This document shows positions 14,421 to 22,560 of a stretch of 45,796 bases of DNA, piece by piece; position 1 is the stretch's first letter, and each line of letters opens with the position of its first letter. The stretch covers positions 14,134-59,929 of the forward strand of contig DOWS01000012.1 of NCBI GenBank assembly GCA_003519445.1, in the 5' to 3' direction. The notes beneath the pieces are model-generated. The model had not been told where the DNA came from. It searched no databases and saw only the letters and a program-made list of their open reading frames with translations. The stretch is from Candidatus Daviesbacteria bacterium. Its GTDB lineage: Bacteria; Patescibacteriota; Microgenomatia; Daviesbacterales; UBA10151. The translations under genes and the position numbers were made by a program.

Positions 14421-15301
14421 CTAACCATTTTTTTAACAGGTCTTTGTTCGATTTCAAACCTGATAAATCCTGTTTTTTCCAGAATATAAAAAATAATCCA
14501 GAGTATGGGATGAATTAAAAGATTCAGAAAAGAAACTAGAGATTGGAGAGAAATAAATAAAAGTAATGCCAAAACAGCGGGAATGAAATTTAAGTACGGC
14601 TTAATAAAATTTTGCAGTTGATCCTTGACTGTTTGTTTAACAAGATTGGCAGTAGTATTTTGCGGAGTATCTAAAATTTTTGGATCAAGGCCATATTGTT
14701 TTAATAAATCCGGATTTTGCTTTAAAAGTTCAAGTTGCTCCGGGGGAATGGAAAATTGGGAAGTTTCCTGGGGGAGAGAAGATTCAATTGGAGTAAATTT
14801 TAAGGCAGTATCAATCAAAGAATCAGGAATCTGGAAACCTGTTTTTTGGATGATTTGATTAATGGATAAAAAATAAGTAAGCGAGAAGGTTAGTATTAAC
14901 AAACCCGTTAGTTGTTTTATGGAAGGGGAAATCAGGGCATTTGGATTAAATGTAAAATATGTTTTTAGTTTATTTGTTAAAGTCAGGTAAGTTAAAGATA
15001 AACTGATTAAAACTCCCAGTCCAAAAATTAACCCCAGCACAGGCTCCAAAAATAGCATTGGTAAGATAGATGCAAATAATGCTACAGGTAAAACCATTTT
15101 CCAGTTTTGGGCAAAAGTAATAAATAGATTAAATATCAAGCCGGAAATTAAAATAAGAAAAGCTAGAATAATAAGCTGGATTAAGCTATTTGAGGATAAA
15201 GAGAAAATAATGTCATAAGATTTTAAAAAAGGAACTATTTGAGAAGCAAGAAAAGCAAAAACCGTCAGGAAAACAGGTGCCAGAATAAGTTTTTTAAGCA
15301 T
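14417..15301 (-). CDS. Hypothetical multi-span membrane protein
   Basis: About 294 residues with seven or so hydrophobic segments, an extracytoplasmic or cytoplasmic polar stretch in the middle (SLPQETSQFSIPPEQLELLK) and two further segments at the C terminus. No family recognised. ATG 15301 is preferred over ATG 15307 because TATACC lies exactly six bases before it, the spacing found throughout the window. The divergent gene at 15328 shares the same GGTATACT bases for its own -10 element. Confidence 0.75.
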   Translation of the reverse strand: MLKKLILAPVFLTVFAFLASQIVPFLKSYDIIFSLSSNSLIQLIILAFLILISGLIFNLFITFAQNWKMVLPVALFASILPMLFLEPVLGLIFGLGVLISLSLTYLTLTNKLKTYFTFNPNALISPSIKQLTGLLILTFSLTYFLSINQIIQKTGFQIPDSLIDTALKFTPIESSLPQETSQFSIPPEQLELLKQNPDLLKQYGLDPKILDTPQNTTANLVKQTVKDQLQNFIKPYLNFIPAVLALLLFISLQSLVSFLNLLIHPILWIIFYILEKTGFIRFEIEQRPVKKMVS

Positions 15302-15327
15302 GATCATGGTATACTCTCAATAATAAC

Positions 15328-16140
15328 ATGAAGACATTAGTTACACATATTAATCCGCATTTGGATGATATAGCTGCCATTTGGCTATTTAAAAAATTCC
15401 ATACTGATTTTAAAGATGCTGGTTTAGAGTTTATTTCAGCCCATGAGGGCAATCTGGGACTAACAGATTCTGATAATAAAGTTTATTTTGGGGTTGGCAG
15501 GGGTAAATTTGATGAGCACAAAGGGGACTTAGAAGATTGTGCCACCTCGCTTGTTTGGAAAGATATTCAAAATCAGGGTCTTGCTCCTAAAGATGAAGCA
15601 GAACTTAAAGCCTATGAGGAATTAGTGGAATGGAGCAGGTTAATTGATTTAGGCAGAATGCCCATTCAGGAATTTGATGAATTTAGTGTTCAAGCTTTTA
15701 TCCGCCCCCATGAATCAACACAGGAAAGTTCTAAAGAGGCAGCTATCTTGGGTGAGAAGATTTTAGATCGGATTTTATCTGTTTTAAAAAGAAAACAACA
15801 AGCTATTTTAGACTGGGAAAAGGCAGTAGAGTTTCAGACAGAATTTGGAAAAACTATTGCCATAATTTCAGAAACTGTGGACCGTGAATTCTGTAGGGGG
15901 CAGACAGCAGATTTATTTTTGATGTATAATCCAAAATACAAATCAGTCCAGTTTTTTACTCCCTCATTTGAGATTGATTTAAAGCCAATTTATGACAAAG
16001 TTAAATTAATTGATCCAGAAGCTTCCTGGTTTTTACACCAATCACACCATATGGTAATTTGCGGTTCATCTTCTGCGCCGGATTCCAAACCCACAAAACT
16101 TACTTTTGAACAGTTGATTGAACTGGTCAAATCAGTTTAA
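15328..16140 (+). CDS. Predicted DHH/MYG1-like metal-dependent hydrolase
   Basis: 270 residues. HINPHLDDIAAIWLFKKF at the N terminus (HxDD-type metal ligands), VYFGVGRGKFDEHKGDLEDC (D-E-H-K motif where MYG1/DHH proteins have DHH) and SWFLHQSHHMVICGSS near the end recall MYG1-like exonuclease/phosphoesterase proteins. The exact reaction is uncertain. It is divergently arranged with the membrane protein and converges with the cupin gene (four-base overlap). Confidence 0.6.
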   Translation: MKTLVTHINPHLDDIAAIWLFKKFHTDFKDAGLEFISAHEGNLGLTDSDNKVYFGVGRGKFDEHKGDLEDCATSLVWKDIQNQGLAPKDEAELKAYEELVEWSRLIDLGRMPIQEFDEFSVQAFIRPHESTQESSKEAAILGEKILDRILSVLKRKQQAILDWEKAVEFQTEFGKTIAIISETVDREFCRGQTADLFLMYNPKYKSVQFFTPSFEIDLKPIYDKVKLIDPEASWFLHQSHHMVICGSSSAPDSKPTKLTFEQLIELVKSV

Positions 16141-16517
16141 ACATTGACAGTTTTGCCGCCCTCGCCAATGACTATGCCCATGGCAAAATAATCTATGTCT
16201 TCATCAGAGAGATTTTCAAAAGTGTGAATTTCTCCCTTTTTGGCAATGACTAAATCTCCCTTTTCCAAAATAGCCTCATCCTGACCTATTTTTGCTTTGA
16301 CTTTGCCATTCATAATGATAAAAACTTCCATCATCTGTTCATGATAATGGGGAGCAAAAGTTTTACCTTTGGGCAGTCTGGCCCAGTTAATCATCTGTAC
16401 CCGGCCGGCAGGCAAATCGTCTCTTTTTAGCAAAACTTTTTTTAAAGCCCCTGGATCTTTTGGGTCTTCATGGGAAGCCGGAATAAAATTTAAGTTCTTG
16501 AAATGGACTATTTTCAT
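16137..16517 (-). CDS. Cupin-domain protein
   Basis: 126-residue single cupin. Metal-binding motifs are PHYHEQMMEVFIIMNGKVKA (H-x-H...E) and KKGEIHTFENLS (second His). Such small cupins bind a metal and act as isomerases, dioxygenases or sugar-binding regulators; no specific reaction can be given. It converges with the hydrolase gene and is divergent from the small Cys-rich gene at 16536. Confidence 0.85.
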   Translation of the reverse strand: MKIVHFKNLNFIPASHEDPKDPGALKKVLLKRDDLPAGRVQMINWARLPKGKTFAPHYHEQMMEVFIIMNGKVKAKIGQDEAILEKGDLVIAKKGEIHTFENLSDEDIDYFAMGIVIGEGGKTVNV

Positions 16518-16535
16518 AGGATATAATTATACCCT

Positions 16536-16703
16536 ATGTGTTATAACTGCGGATGCGGCATGCCTAATGATGATATGGGAAATACGGATAATATTACCGA
16601 GGAAACAATTAAAAAAGCTGCCAAAGCTTCGGGTCAAAGCATAGAGGAAGCGAAAAAAAATACACTGGAGTTGCTAAAAAAACAGCTGGGGCAAAAAAGT
16701 TAG
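16536..16703 (+). CDS. Small Cys-containing protein, 55 aa
   Basis: Starts MCYNCGCGMPNDDMGNTDNI and ends with a basic amphipathic helix rich in Lys (EEAKKNTLELLKKQLGQKS). The CxxCxC motif may bind zinc or an iron-sulphur cluster. The ATG follows TATAAT (16522-16527) after eight bases. Similar short Cys-motif proteins are known to me from other CPR genomes, without known function. Confidence 0.65.
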   Translation: MCYNCGCGMPNDDMGNTDNITEETIKKAAKASGQSIEEAKKNTLELLKKQLGQKS

Positions 16704-16724
16704 TAATTCTGCTACAATTACTTC

Positions 16725-17846
16725 ATGAAGGTTGCCTTGGTTCATGATTATTTACGGGAATATGGGGGGGCAGAGAGGGTTTTGGAGGTTTTACATGAGA
16801 TTTGGCCTGATGCTCCCATTTTTACTGCATATCTAAATTTAGATGCCATGGGGGAAAACGGCAAGAGATTTGCAAGTTGGGATATAAGACCTTCCTGGTT
16901 TCAAAAGTTTCCTTTTGCCAATAAATTACTTTCTCCTTTTAGAATCTTTGGCCCCATGATGTTTGAAAGCTTTGATCTGTCAGAATATGATTTAGTCATC
17001 TCATCTTCTTCTGCAACACACTTGGCTAAAGCTGTTATTACTAAGCCGGAAACTTTGCATATAAGCTATATTCATACTCCTCCCAGGTTTTTATATGGTT
17101 ATGTCACGAGTTTTAATTATAAAAAGCACTGGTGGACAAGGATTGGGGGGGAGATCATAAATCATTTTATGAGGATTTATGATTTTGAAGTCTCTCAAAG
17201 GCCGGATATTTTAGTGGCCAATTCCAAAAATGTGGCAGCCCGCATAAAAAAGTTTTACAGAAGAGATTCTGTTGTTATTTACCCGCCTGTGGAAATCAAA
17301 AAGGTTACAGGTTACAGGGGACAGGGCACAGGTGAGTATTATATTTCAGTGGGGAGGTTAGTTAGAGGTAAAGGATTAGATGTTATAGTGCAAGCATGTG
17401 ATGAATTAGGATTGTTTCTTAAAATCGTAGGATCTGGCCCTGAATTACAAAATCTTAAATCATTAATCGTAAATCATAAATCAAATATAGAATTTTTAGG
17501 GCAGGTTAGTGATGAAGAACTGGCTAAATTATATGCCGGGGCCAAGGCTACTATTGTAGCGAGTGAAGATGAGGATTTTGGCATTGTGCCGGTTGAAAGT
17601 ATGGCTTGCGGGACACCTGTTATAGCTGTTAAAGCAGGCGGATTTTTGGAAACAGTTATTGAAGGGAAAACAGGTGAGTATTTCAATAATGCGACGGTCG
17701 TTGAACTAATGAAAGTTTTAGAAAAATTTGATCCTAAAAAATATCAGGTAGAAGATTGCAGAAAACAGGCCCAAAGATTTTCCAAAGAAAGATTTAAAAA
17801 AGAAATTTTGGAGTTGGTGGAAGAAAACATTCATGAAAAAAGTTAA
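16725..17846 (+). CDS. Glycosyltransferase family 4
   Basis: 373-residue GT-B fold enzyme. N-terminal KVALVHDYLREYGGAERVLE is typical of GT4 mannosyl-type transferases; the C-terminal nucleotide-sugar site includes ISVGRLVRGKGLDVIVQACD and EDEDFGIVPVESMACGTPVI (E-x7-E motif). It contains two repeat-derived inserts (around 17304-17330 and 17458-17482). Leaderless promoter TGCTACAAT with six bases to ATG. Its 3' end overlaps the GlpX gene by 14 bases, so sugar transfer and gluconeogenesis genes are co-transcribed. Confidence 0.93.
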   Translation: MKVALVHDYLREYGGAERVLEVLHEIWPDAPIFTAYLNLDAMGENGKRFASWDIRPSWFQKFPFANKLLSPFRIFGPMMFESFDLSEYDLVISSSSATHLAKAVITKPETLHISYIHTPPRFLYGYVTSFNYKKHWWTRIGGEIINHFMRIYDFEVSQRPDILVANSKNVAARIKKFYRRDSVVIYPPVEIKKVTGYRGQGTGEYYISVGRLVRGKGLDVIVQACDELGLFLKIVGSGPELQNLKSLIVNHKSNIEFLGQVSDEELAKLYAGAKATIVASEDEDFGIVPVESMACGTPVIAVKAGGFLETVIEGKTGEYFNNATVVELMKVLEKFDPKKYQVEDCRKQAQRFSKERFKKEILELVEENIHEKS

Positions 17847-18810
17847 AGATCATATAATCCGCGCTACAGAATTAACTGCTATTTCAGTGGCCAGACTAAT
17901 TAGGGAAAAGGGGTTTTCCAAAGACGATCTTTTAACAGAAGAAGAGTCCAGAGCTCGCGAAAAGCTGATTGATCAAGCTGGGGTGGATGCCATGTATGCG
18001 GCCCTGACTGATATTCCCTTTGTTTTGGAAGTGGTAGGTAGTGAGGGAAGAAAGCATATTCACCAATATGGTGAGGCGTTGCCTACTTTAATGGGCACTT
18101 TTGGTTCGGGTAAATTGAAATTGGATATGGTTAATGATGTGGTGGAAGGGTCAAAAGCTGCCAAACTAAACTCTCCCGGAGCAGTTTCTGTCATTGCTGT
18201 TTCTTCCCACAAAGGCCTTATGGCCACGCCCGATGATATTGATTACATGGATAAACTCTTTGGCCCGCCCCAGCTGAAAAACAAAATTTCTATTAATAAT
18301 CCTGTTGAAGAAAATCTGGCAGAAGTGGTGGATGAATTTAGGGTAAAACCATCCCAAATTAATGTGGTAATGATGGACAGGGATAGGAATGCCCATTACA
18401 TTAATGCTTGCCAAAAATTTGGGGTAAATTTGATTTTAATTCAGGCAGGGGATTTTTTGCCTTCTGTTTTAGCTTGCATGGATCCTAAAAAACACAACAA
18501 AGGCATTTATTTAGTAATGGGGATTGGTGGGTTTGAAGAAGGGGTATTGGCTGCTGTTACTGCCAAGGCTTTAGGCGGCGTGGGAGAAGGAAAAGGCTGG
18601 TCTGGTGATAGCCGGATTCAGAAAAAATATACTAAAGTTTGGACAACAGATGATTTGGTTTCTGGCAAACTGGAAGATTGTTTGGTGTCGGTTTCTGCGA
18701 TAACTGATGAAAATAAGTATTTTTATCTTGACGGAGTAAAAAATGGTAAGGTCACAACCTTGACAGTTGACACTAGCGGTGTAAAGATAGTTAGGAATGA
18801 ACATAAATGA
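17833..18810 (+). CDS. glpX: Class II fructose-1,6-bisphosphatase, GlpX-like
   Basis: 325 residues. Removal of phosphate from fructose-1,6-bisphosphate (possibly also sedoheptulose bisphosphate). The metal/substrate motif appears as DMVNDVVEGSKAAK, where GlpX normally has a D-x-x-(D/E)GT, followed by AVSVIAVSSHKGLM; the C-terminal GIGGFEEGVLAAVTAKALGG motif is also family-like. The Thr to Ser change in EGT is mild. It overlaps the glycosyltransferase upstream and the aldolase downstream by 14 bases each, so the two enzymes form a gluconeogenic pair. Confidence 0.88.
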   Translation: MKKVKDHIIRATELTAISVARLIREKGFSKDDLLTEEESRAREKLIDQAGVDAMYAALTDIPFVLEVVGSEGRKHIHQYGEALPTLMGTFGSGKLKLDMVNDVVEGSKAAKLNSPGAVSVIAVSSHKGLMATPDDIDYMDKLFGPPQLKNKISINNPVEENLAEVVDEFRVKPSQINVVMMDRDRNAHYINACQKFGVNLILIQAGDFLPSVLACMDPKKHNKGIYLVMGIGGFEEGVLAAVTAKALGGVGEGKGWSGDSRIQKKYTKVWTTDDLVSGKLEDCLVSVSAITDENKYFYLDGVKNGKVTTLTVDTSGVKIVRNEHK

Positions 18811-19756
18811 ATTAAAAGATATTGTTAAAAGATTAGTGGCACCAGGAAAAGGGATCCTGGCTGCGGATGAATCTTCTAAAACCATTCAAAAAAGATTTGA
18901 AAAAATTGGGGTAGAGTCAAATCCCGAAACAAATTTAGCCTACAGAAAAATGTTATTTACTACTTCAGGAGTAGAGCAGTATATTTCAGGCGTAATTTTA
19001 TATGACGAAACTATCAGGCAATCAATTGATGGAATTCCTGTCCCGCAATATCTGGAGAGCAAAGGCATTTTACCCGGTATTAAAGTTGATCAGGGGATAG
19101 TAGACGAGATTACTACTGGTCTTGATGGGTTAAGCGAGCGTTTAACCGAATATAAGAATCTGGGGGCTAAGTTTGCCAAATGGCGGGCAGTTATCGTTGT
19201 AGGTCAGGAGGATACTCTTATTGAGAAAAACGCTGAAAACTTGGCAAAATATGCCAGTCTCTGTCAGGAACAGGATATAGTGCCGATAGTTGAACCGGAA
19301 GTTTTAATGGATGGGGATCATGATCTGGAGAAATGTAAAGAAGTGACAAGTAAAACCTTGAAAGCGGTTTTTGCCAAACTGGTTGAGCATGGGGTAGTTT
19401 TGGAGGGGGTAATTCTAAAACCAAATATGGTAATTCCCGGAAAAGAATCAACTGTTCAAGCAAGCCCGCAAGAAATAGCAGAGACTACAGTAAAAACTTT
19501 CCTGGAAACAGTGCCAACGCAAGTGCCGGGGATAGTTTTTCTTTCAGGTGGCCAGACTCCTGATGAAGCCACAAAAAATTTATATGAAATTAATTTAATC
19601 GGCGGTTTATGGGAATTAAGTTTCTCCTATGGCAGGGCTTTGCAGGATGAAGCCTTAAAAGCTTGGGCAGGAAAAAGCGAGAATGTTCCTGCTGCCCAAA
19701 AAGCATTTTTGGAAAGAGCCAAAAAAGTCTCCCTTGCCCGCCAAGGTAATGCCTAA
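18797..19756 (+). CDS. Class I fructose-bisphosphate aldolase
   Basis: 319 residues, the eukaryote-like class I aldolase family: GKGILAADESSKTIQKRFEK at residue 18, KFAKWRAVIVVG, VPIVEPEVLMDG, and Schiff-base lysine in EGVILKPNMV (about residue 207); FLSGGQTPDEATKNL near the C terminus. It cleaves or forms fructose-1,6-bisphosphate from triose phosphates without metal. The 14-base overlap with the bisphosphatase gene points to coupled translation and a role in sugar synthesis for the glycosyltransferase pathway. Confidence 0.95.
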   Translation: MNINELKDIVKRLVAPGKGILAADESSKTIQKRFEKIGVESNPETNLAYRKMLFTTSGVEQYISGVILYDETIRQSIDGIPVPQYLESKGILPGIKVDQGIVDEITTGLDGLSERLTEYKNLGAKFAKWRAVIVVGQEDTLIEKNAENLAKYASLCQEQDIVPIVEPEVLMDGDHDLEKCKEVTSKTLKAVFAKLVEHGVVLEGVILKPNMVIPGKESTVQASPQEIAETTVKTFLETVPTQVPGIVFLSGGQTPDEATKNLYEINLIGGLWELSFSYGRALQDEALKAWAGKSENVPAAQKAFLERAKKVSLARQGNA

Positions 19757-19773
19757 GTGTTATAATAATTATT

Positions 19774-19974
19774 ATGGGTGAAATAATACCTTTTCCTAGG
19801 AGAGATAAATCTAGAAGAGTAACTCCACTTCAGGGGCGGGCTGCTCTACTGGCGGGAATAGAGCCAATTTCTTTAGAAGCATGGAGAAGAAATAGACACC
19901 GGCGTGATTTATCAGAAGAAGAAATAGATTTATTAGCAGAACAGCAAAGAAGACGCGGACCAGAAAACCCTTAG
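19774..19974 (+). CDS. Small basic hypothetical protein, 66 aa
   Basis: MGEIIPFPRRDKSRRVTPLQ, then EAWRRNRHRRDLSEEEIDLL and a final arginine-rich tail. It is highly basic and predicted soluble; it could bind nucleic acid, but no family is recognised. The ATG follows TATAAT (19761-19766) after seven bases, supporting a leaderless gene of its own. Confidence 0.6.
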   Translation: MGEIIPFPRRDKSRRVTPLQGRAALLAGIEPISLEAWRRNRHRRDLSEEEIDLLAEQQRRRGPENP

Positions 19975-20015
19975 AAAAGCTTTAAGAAGTGGGAGACTAG
20001 TTAAACTGATTTAAC

Positions 20016-20047
20016 ATGCCAGCCATATTTTTTGCCTTATCTTTTGG
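20016..20047 (+). pseudogene. Copy of EamA gene 5' end (upstream)
   Basis: ATGCCAGCCATATTTTTTGC and CTTATCTTTT reproduce the first 8-9 codons of the transporter gene at 20371 with one mismatch, then diverge. It marks the far side of the small-membrane-protein block 20037-20341. Confidence 0.7.
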
Positions 20048-20159
20048 AAGTTCTTTTAGAAGGAAACTTGGCAAGGAAAATGAGAAACAGTAATACTACT
20101 ACTAATGCCAGTCCTACGCCTATATTTACTCTGGTTGCAAAATCTGTTAAATCTATCAT
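20037..20159 (-). CDS. Single-span small membrane protein, 40 aa
   Basis: MIDLTDFATRVNIGVGLALV followed by VVLLFLIFLAKFPSKRTSKR: one membrane span with a basic cytoplasmic tail. GGAGGAATT just upstream is a good Shine-Dalgarno and the ATG overlaps the stop of the preceding gene (ATGA). The operon form resembles the set at 31775-32329. Its 3' end reads through the copied EamA 5' end. Confidence 0.6.
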   Translation of the reverse strand: MIDLTDFATRVNIGVGLALVVVLLFLIFLAKFPSKRTSKR

Positions 20160-20341
20160 AATTCCTCCAAAATATCTTCTATTTTAACTGCCATCACTAT
20201 AGATACTATAGCAAATGATAAAGATACGGTCAACACCATAATATCCTTTACTGTCAAAGGTAAAAGCAAGAGTCCTGATGCCGCATTAGACAAGATCGCC
20301 GACATTACCCTAAGATGAGAAGCTCGAATTTCAATAGACAT
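20156..20341 (-). CDS. Two-span small membrane protein, 61 aa
   Basis: Charged N terminus, then two hydrophobic stretches (MSAILSNAASGLLLLPLTVK and IMVLTVSLSFAIVSIVMAVK) and an acidic end. It is translationally coupled to the 40-aa protein. The protein at 31875-32063 has similar size and layout, so both operons may carry members of one uncharacterised family. Confidence 0.6.
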   Translation of the reverse strand: MSIEIRASHLRVMSAILSNAASGLLLLPLTVKDIMVLTVSLSFAIVSIVMAVKIEDILEEL

Positions 20342-20370
20342 GAATATAGTATAAAGGGTAAAATGAATTA

Positions 20371-21234
20371 ATGCCAGCCATCTTTTTTGCCTTAATTTCT
20401 TTTATTGGATGGGGAATAGGGGATATCTTTACCACCATCGCCTCAAGAAAATTAGGAGGTTATTCCATAGCTCTGTGGGGTTTTATTTTAAGCTTTTTAA
20501 TTTCCAGTCTGTATGCTCCTTTTGTTCTGGATAAATTGAGTCAGCTGACATGGGGACTTTTGATCTTAAGTATTTTTCTAGGTTTTATCCTGCTGGCAGC
20601 TTTTGTCTGGTTTACTGAAGGATTAAGAATTGGTAATCCGGCGCTGGTGGGGACAATTACATCCGGCTTTGTGGCTCTGGTGGTAATTTTTTCCATTATT
20701 TTCCTGGGAGAAACGATTACTTTCAGTCAAGCGATAGCTATTGCAATTATATTCACAGGATTACTTCTGTCATCTTTAGATTGGCGGATTCTAAAAAACC
20801 ATCATCAGTTTTTTAATAAGGGGGTGGTTCTGGCAATTCTAGTCATGATCGCTTGGGGTATTTTTTATACTTTTATAAAAATCCCCATTAGTAAAATCGG
20901 TTGGTTTTGGCCAAGTTACATCGCAGGAGCGACATTTCCTGTATTGTATGGATACATTAAATTAAAAAAAATTAAATTGCAGTCTCCTGTCCACCAAGGA
21001 GCTTTTTGGCCATTACTTACTCAAGTAGTCCTTCTTACTGGTGGGGGATTTAGCTTGAACTTTGCCTTGGAGAAAGGATTGACAAGTATAGTAGTTCCTA
21101 TTGCAGGCGCATATCCTGCCTTATTTGTCCTTTTGGCTTTTTTAGTTTTCAAAGACCCCATTACCAGACAGCAAATTGCAGGGATTATTACCACTTTGGT
21201 GGGAATTGTGCTTTTGTCTGTATTTAGTGTTTAA
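20371..21234 (+). CDS. EamA/DMT-family transporter
   Basis: 287 residues with ten predicted membrane segments in two EamA repeats: MPAIFFALISFIGWGIGDIF at the start and GGFSLNFALEKGLTSIVVPI, AGAYPALFVLLAFLVFKDPI in the second half. The family exports or imports small metabolites; substrate unknown. Copies of its 5' end occur at 20016 and 21916. It converges with the HigBA pair (four-base overlap). Confidence 0.92.
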   Translation: MPAIFFALISFIGWGIGDIFTTIASRKLGGYSIALWGFILSFLISSLYAPFVLDKLSQLTWGLLILSIFLGFILLAAFVWFTEGLRIGNPALVGTITSGFVALVVIFSIIFLGETITFSQAIAIAIIFTGLLLSSLDWRILKNHHQFFNKGVVLAILVMIAWGIFYTFIKIPISKIGWFWPSYIAGATFPVLYGYIKLKKIKLQSPVHQGAFWPLLTQVVLLTGGGFSLNFALEKGLTSIVVPIAGAYPALFVLLAFLVFKDPITRQQIAGIITTLVGIVLLSVFSV

Positions 21235-21515
21235 ACAGAGGAATATTTGCCAAATTTAATAATTAAGTCTGTATTTAAAACTTGAGCCAGTCTTTTTAGG
21301 AAGGAAACAGAAGGGGTGGTCTGGGCATTTTCCACTCGCGATATCACAGATTGTCTGGTGTTGAGCTTTTGAGCCAGTTGAGCTTGGGTTAAATGTTTTT
21401 CAATCCGGGCCCGGATTAAAGCCCTGGCAATTTCATATTCCAGCCTAGTCCCTTCATAAACCTTTCTAAATTCAGGATCTTTTAATAATATTTTTCTGTG
21501 GGTTTCCCAATCCAT
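21231..21515 (-). CDS. HigA-type XRE antitoxin
   Basis: 94 residues; conserved N-terminal KILLKDPEFRKVYEGTRLEY and HTH LTQAQLAQKLNTRQSVISRV. Leaderless: TATTAT lies six bases before ATG. It has its own promoter (TTGACA 21551-21546) located in the 3' end of the toxin gene, overlain by a near-perfect palindrome at 21524-21545, so the antitoxin can be made in excess. It is close in sequence to the antitoxin at 25227. Confidence 0.88.
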   Translation of the reverse strand: MDWETHRKILLKDPEFRKVYEGTRLEYEIARALIRARIEKHLTQAQLAQKLNTRQSVISRVENAQTTPSVSFLKRLAQVLNTDLIIKFGKYSSV

Positions 21516-21521
21516 ATATTA

Positions 21522-21551
21522 ATAATATCACAATTTTGTAATATTTGTCAA
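21522..21551 (-). promoter_or_regulatory. Antitoxin promoter and palindromic operator
   Basis: On the minus strand: TTGACA, 18 bases, TATTAT, six bases, ATG. The palindrome AATATtACAAAATTGTgATA plus TT (21524-21545) fills the spacer, with one imperfect pair. Confidence 0.7.
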
Positions 21552-21901
21552 GACATAATTCTGGATTGGTATTCTTTTAATCTAGCTAGGGCAGTTTTTA
21601 TCTCTTTGGTAGGCGTTTTCTGGGTCTTTTTGATAATTCCATGCAACAGTAAGAATTGTTTGCCCACAATGGCCACATAAAACAGGCGAATAGAACTTTC
21701 ACCTAAAATACGAAGTTCCCATAAAGGTGTGCCAGCTAATTTCTTGGCATGGTGAGAACCAATTTGGATTCCATATTCAGCTAACAAATCTAAGACATCC
21801 GCTATTTTATTCCGGATTCTAATATCTAAATTTTGAATAAAATCAAATATGGGGGATTGTCCCTGTGCAGTTTCATAATAGATAATTTTCCAGCGATCCA
21901 T
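21548..21901 (-). CDS. HigB-type toxin (Gp49-like)
   Basis: 117 residues: WKIIYYETAQGQSPIFDFIQ, AGTPLWELRILGESSIRLFY and LLHGIIKKTQKTPTKEIKTA, all standard HigB/Gp49 landmarks. Predicted ribosome-dependent mRNA endonuclease. TACTAT lies six bases before the ATG. That -10 box overlaps the EamA 5' copy at 21916, so the block boundary and promoter coincide. Confidence 0.86.
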   Translation of the reverse strand: MDRWKIIYYETAQGQSPIFDFIQNLDIRIRNKIADVLDLLAEYGIQIGSHHAKKLAGTPLWELRILGESSIRLFYVAIVGKQFLLLHGIIKKTQKTPTKEIKTALARLKEYQSRIMS

Positions 21902-21915
21902 AGTACAATAGTATC

Positions 21916-21944
21916 ATGCCAGCCGTCTTTTTTGCCTTAATTTC
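21916..21944 (+). pseudogene. Copy of EamA gene 5' end (downstream)
   Basis: ATGCCAGCCGTCTTTTTTGC then CTTAATTTC, matching the first 29 bases of the transporter gene with one change, after which it ends in CCAAGAAGATGA. It sits beyond the HigBA pair, on the same strand as the transporter. Confidence 0.7.
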
Positions 21945-22530
21945 ACCAAGAAGATGATAGTCTGCCTAGTTTAAACCTAATAAGAACAGTTAGGAGTAGG
22001 GTAACTATCAAAATATATACCGGCCAGCCAAAGTATGCAAAACTCCAAGTTTTTATAGTTAACAATGTAATTGCAGCAGCTAAACTACCGAGAAGATATA
22101 TTTTGTAATCTTCTGTTTCAGGGGCGTGATATGATTTAATAATTGTCGGTATAGCTGCCAAGCAATCAGCAATGATACTAAATATTATTGCAGTGTTTCC
22201 GGTTTTTGTAATATACCAGAGCAATATACCTGCTATAGAGAGCGTACCACAAATTATATCAAGACGGCCCAATCTCCAGAATGATTTTTTATTAGCAAAT
22301 GAAGCAAGAAAAATCATAAGCGGCGTGAATCCTGTCATAAAGGTCATTAGAGATTGCAGGCCAACGCCCTGTTTAATTTGGGCAGTAAAAGCGATAAATG
22401 GTATCACCGACCATAAAAGCCAAGTAACCCTATCTGGTTTTACCCCCCCCTTGATTGTAGCCACAAGATAATTAAGGCTCCCGATAAGGTTTAGAATTGC
22501 TCCTACAATAACAAAATTTTCATTTAACAT
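21943..22530 (-). CDS. Hypothetical membrane protein, ~195 aa
   Basis: Six or seven hydrophobic segments, starting MLNENFVIVGAILNLIGSLN and including VKPDRVTWLLWSVIPFIAFT and FSIIADCLAAIPTIIKSYHA. The repeated layout of two three-helix halves recalls SWEET/PQ-loop type small transporters, but this is weak. ATG 22530 is chosen because TATAAT lies exactly six bases upstream on the minus strand; an open frame continues 25 codons further. It is divergent from fpg. Confidence 0.7.
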   Translation of the reverse strand: MLNENFVIVGAILNLIGSLNYLVATIKGGVKPDRVTWLLWSVIPFIAFTAQIKQGVGLQSLMTFMTGFTPLMIFLASFANKKSFWRLGRLDIICGTLSIAGILLWYITKTGNTAIIFSIIADCLAAIPTIIKSYHAPETEDYKIYLLGSLAAAITLLTIKTWSFAYFGWPVYILIVTLLLTVLIRFKLGRLSSSW

Positions 22531-22560
22531 ATTTTGATTATATAGTAAAATAAAGCCATA

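Noticed and set aside
16385..16420. Palindromic insert (CCGGCCGGCAGGC) in the cupin gene
   Set aside because: The encoded DDLPAGRVQMINW fits normal cupin sequences, so it is probably native coding sequence.
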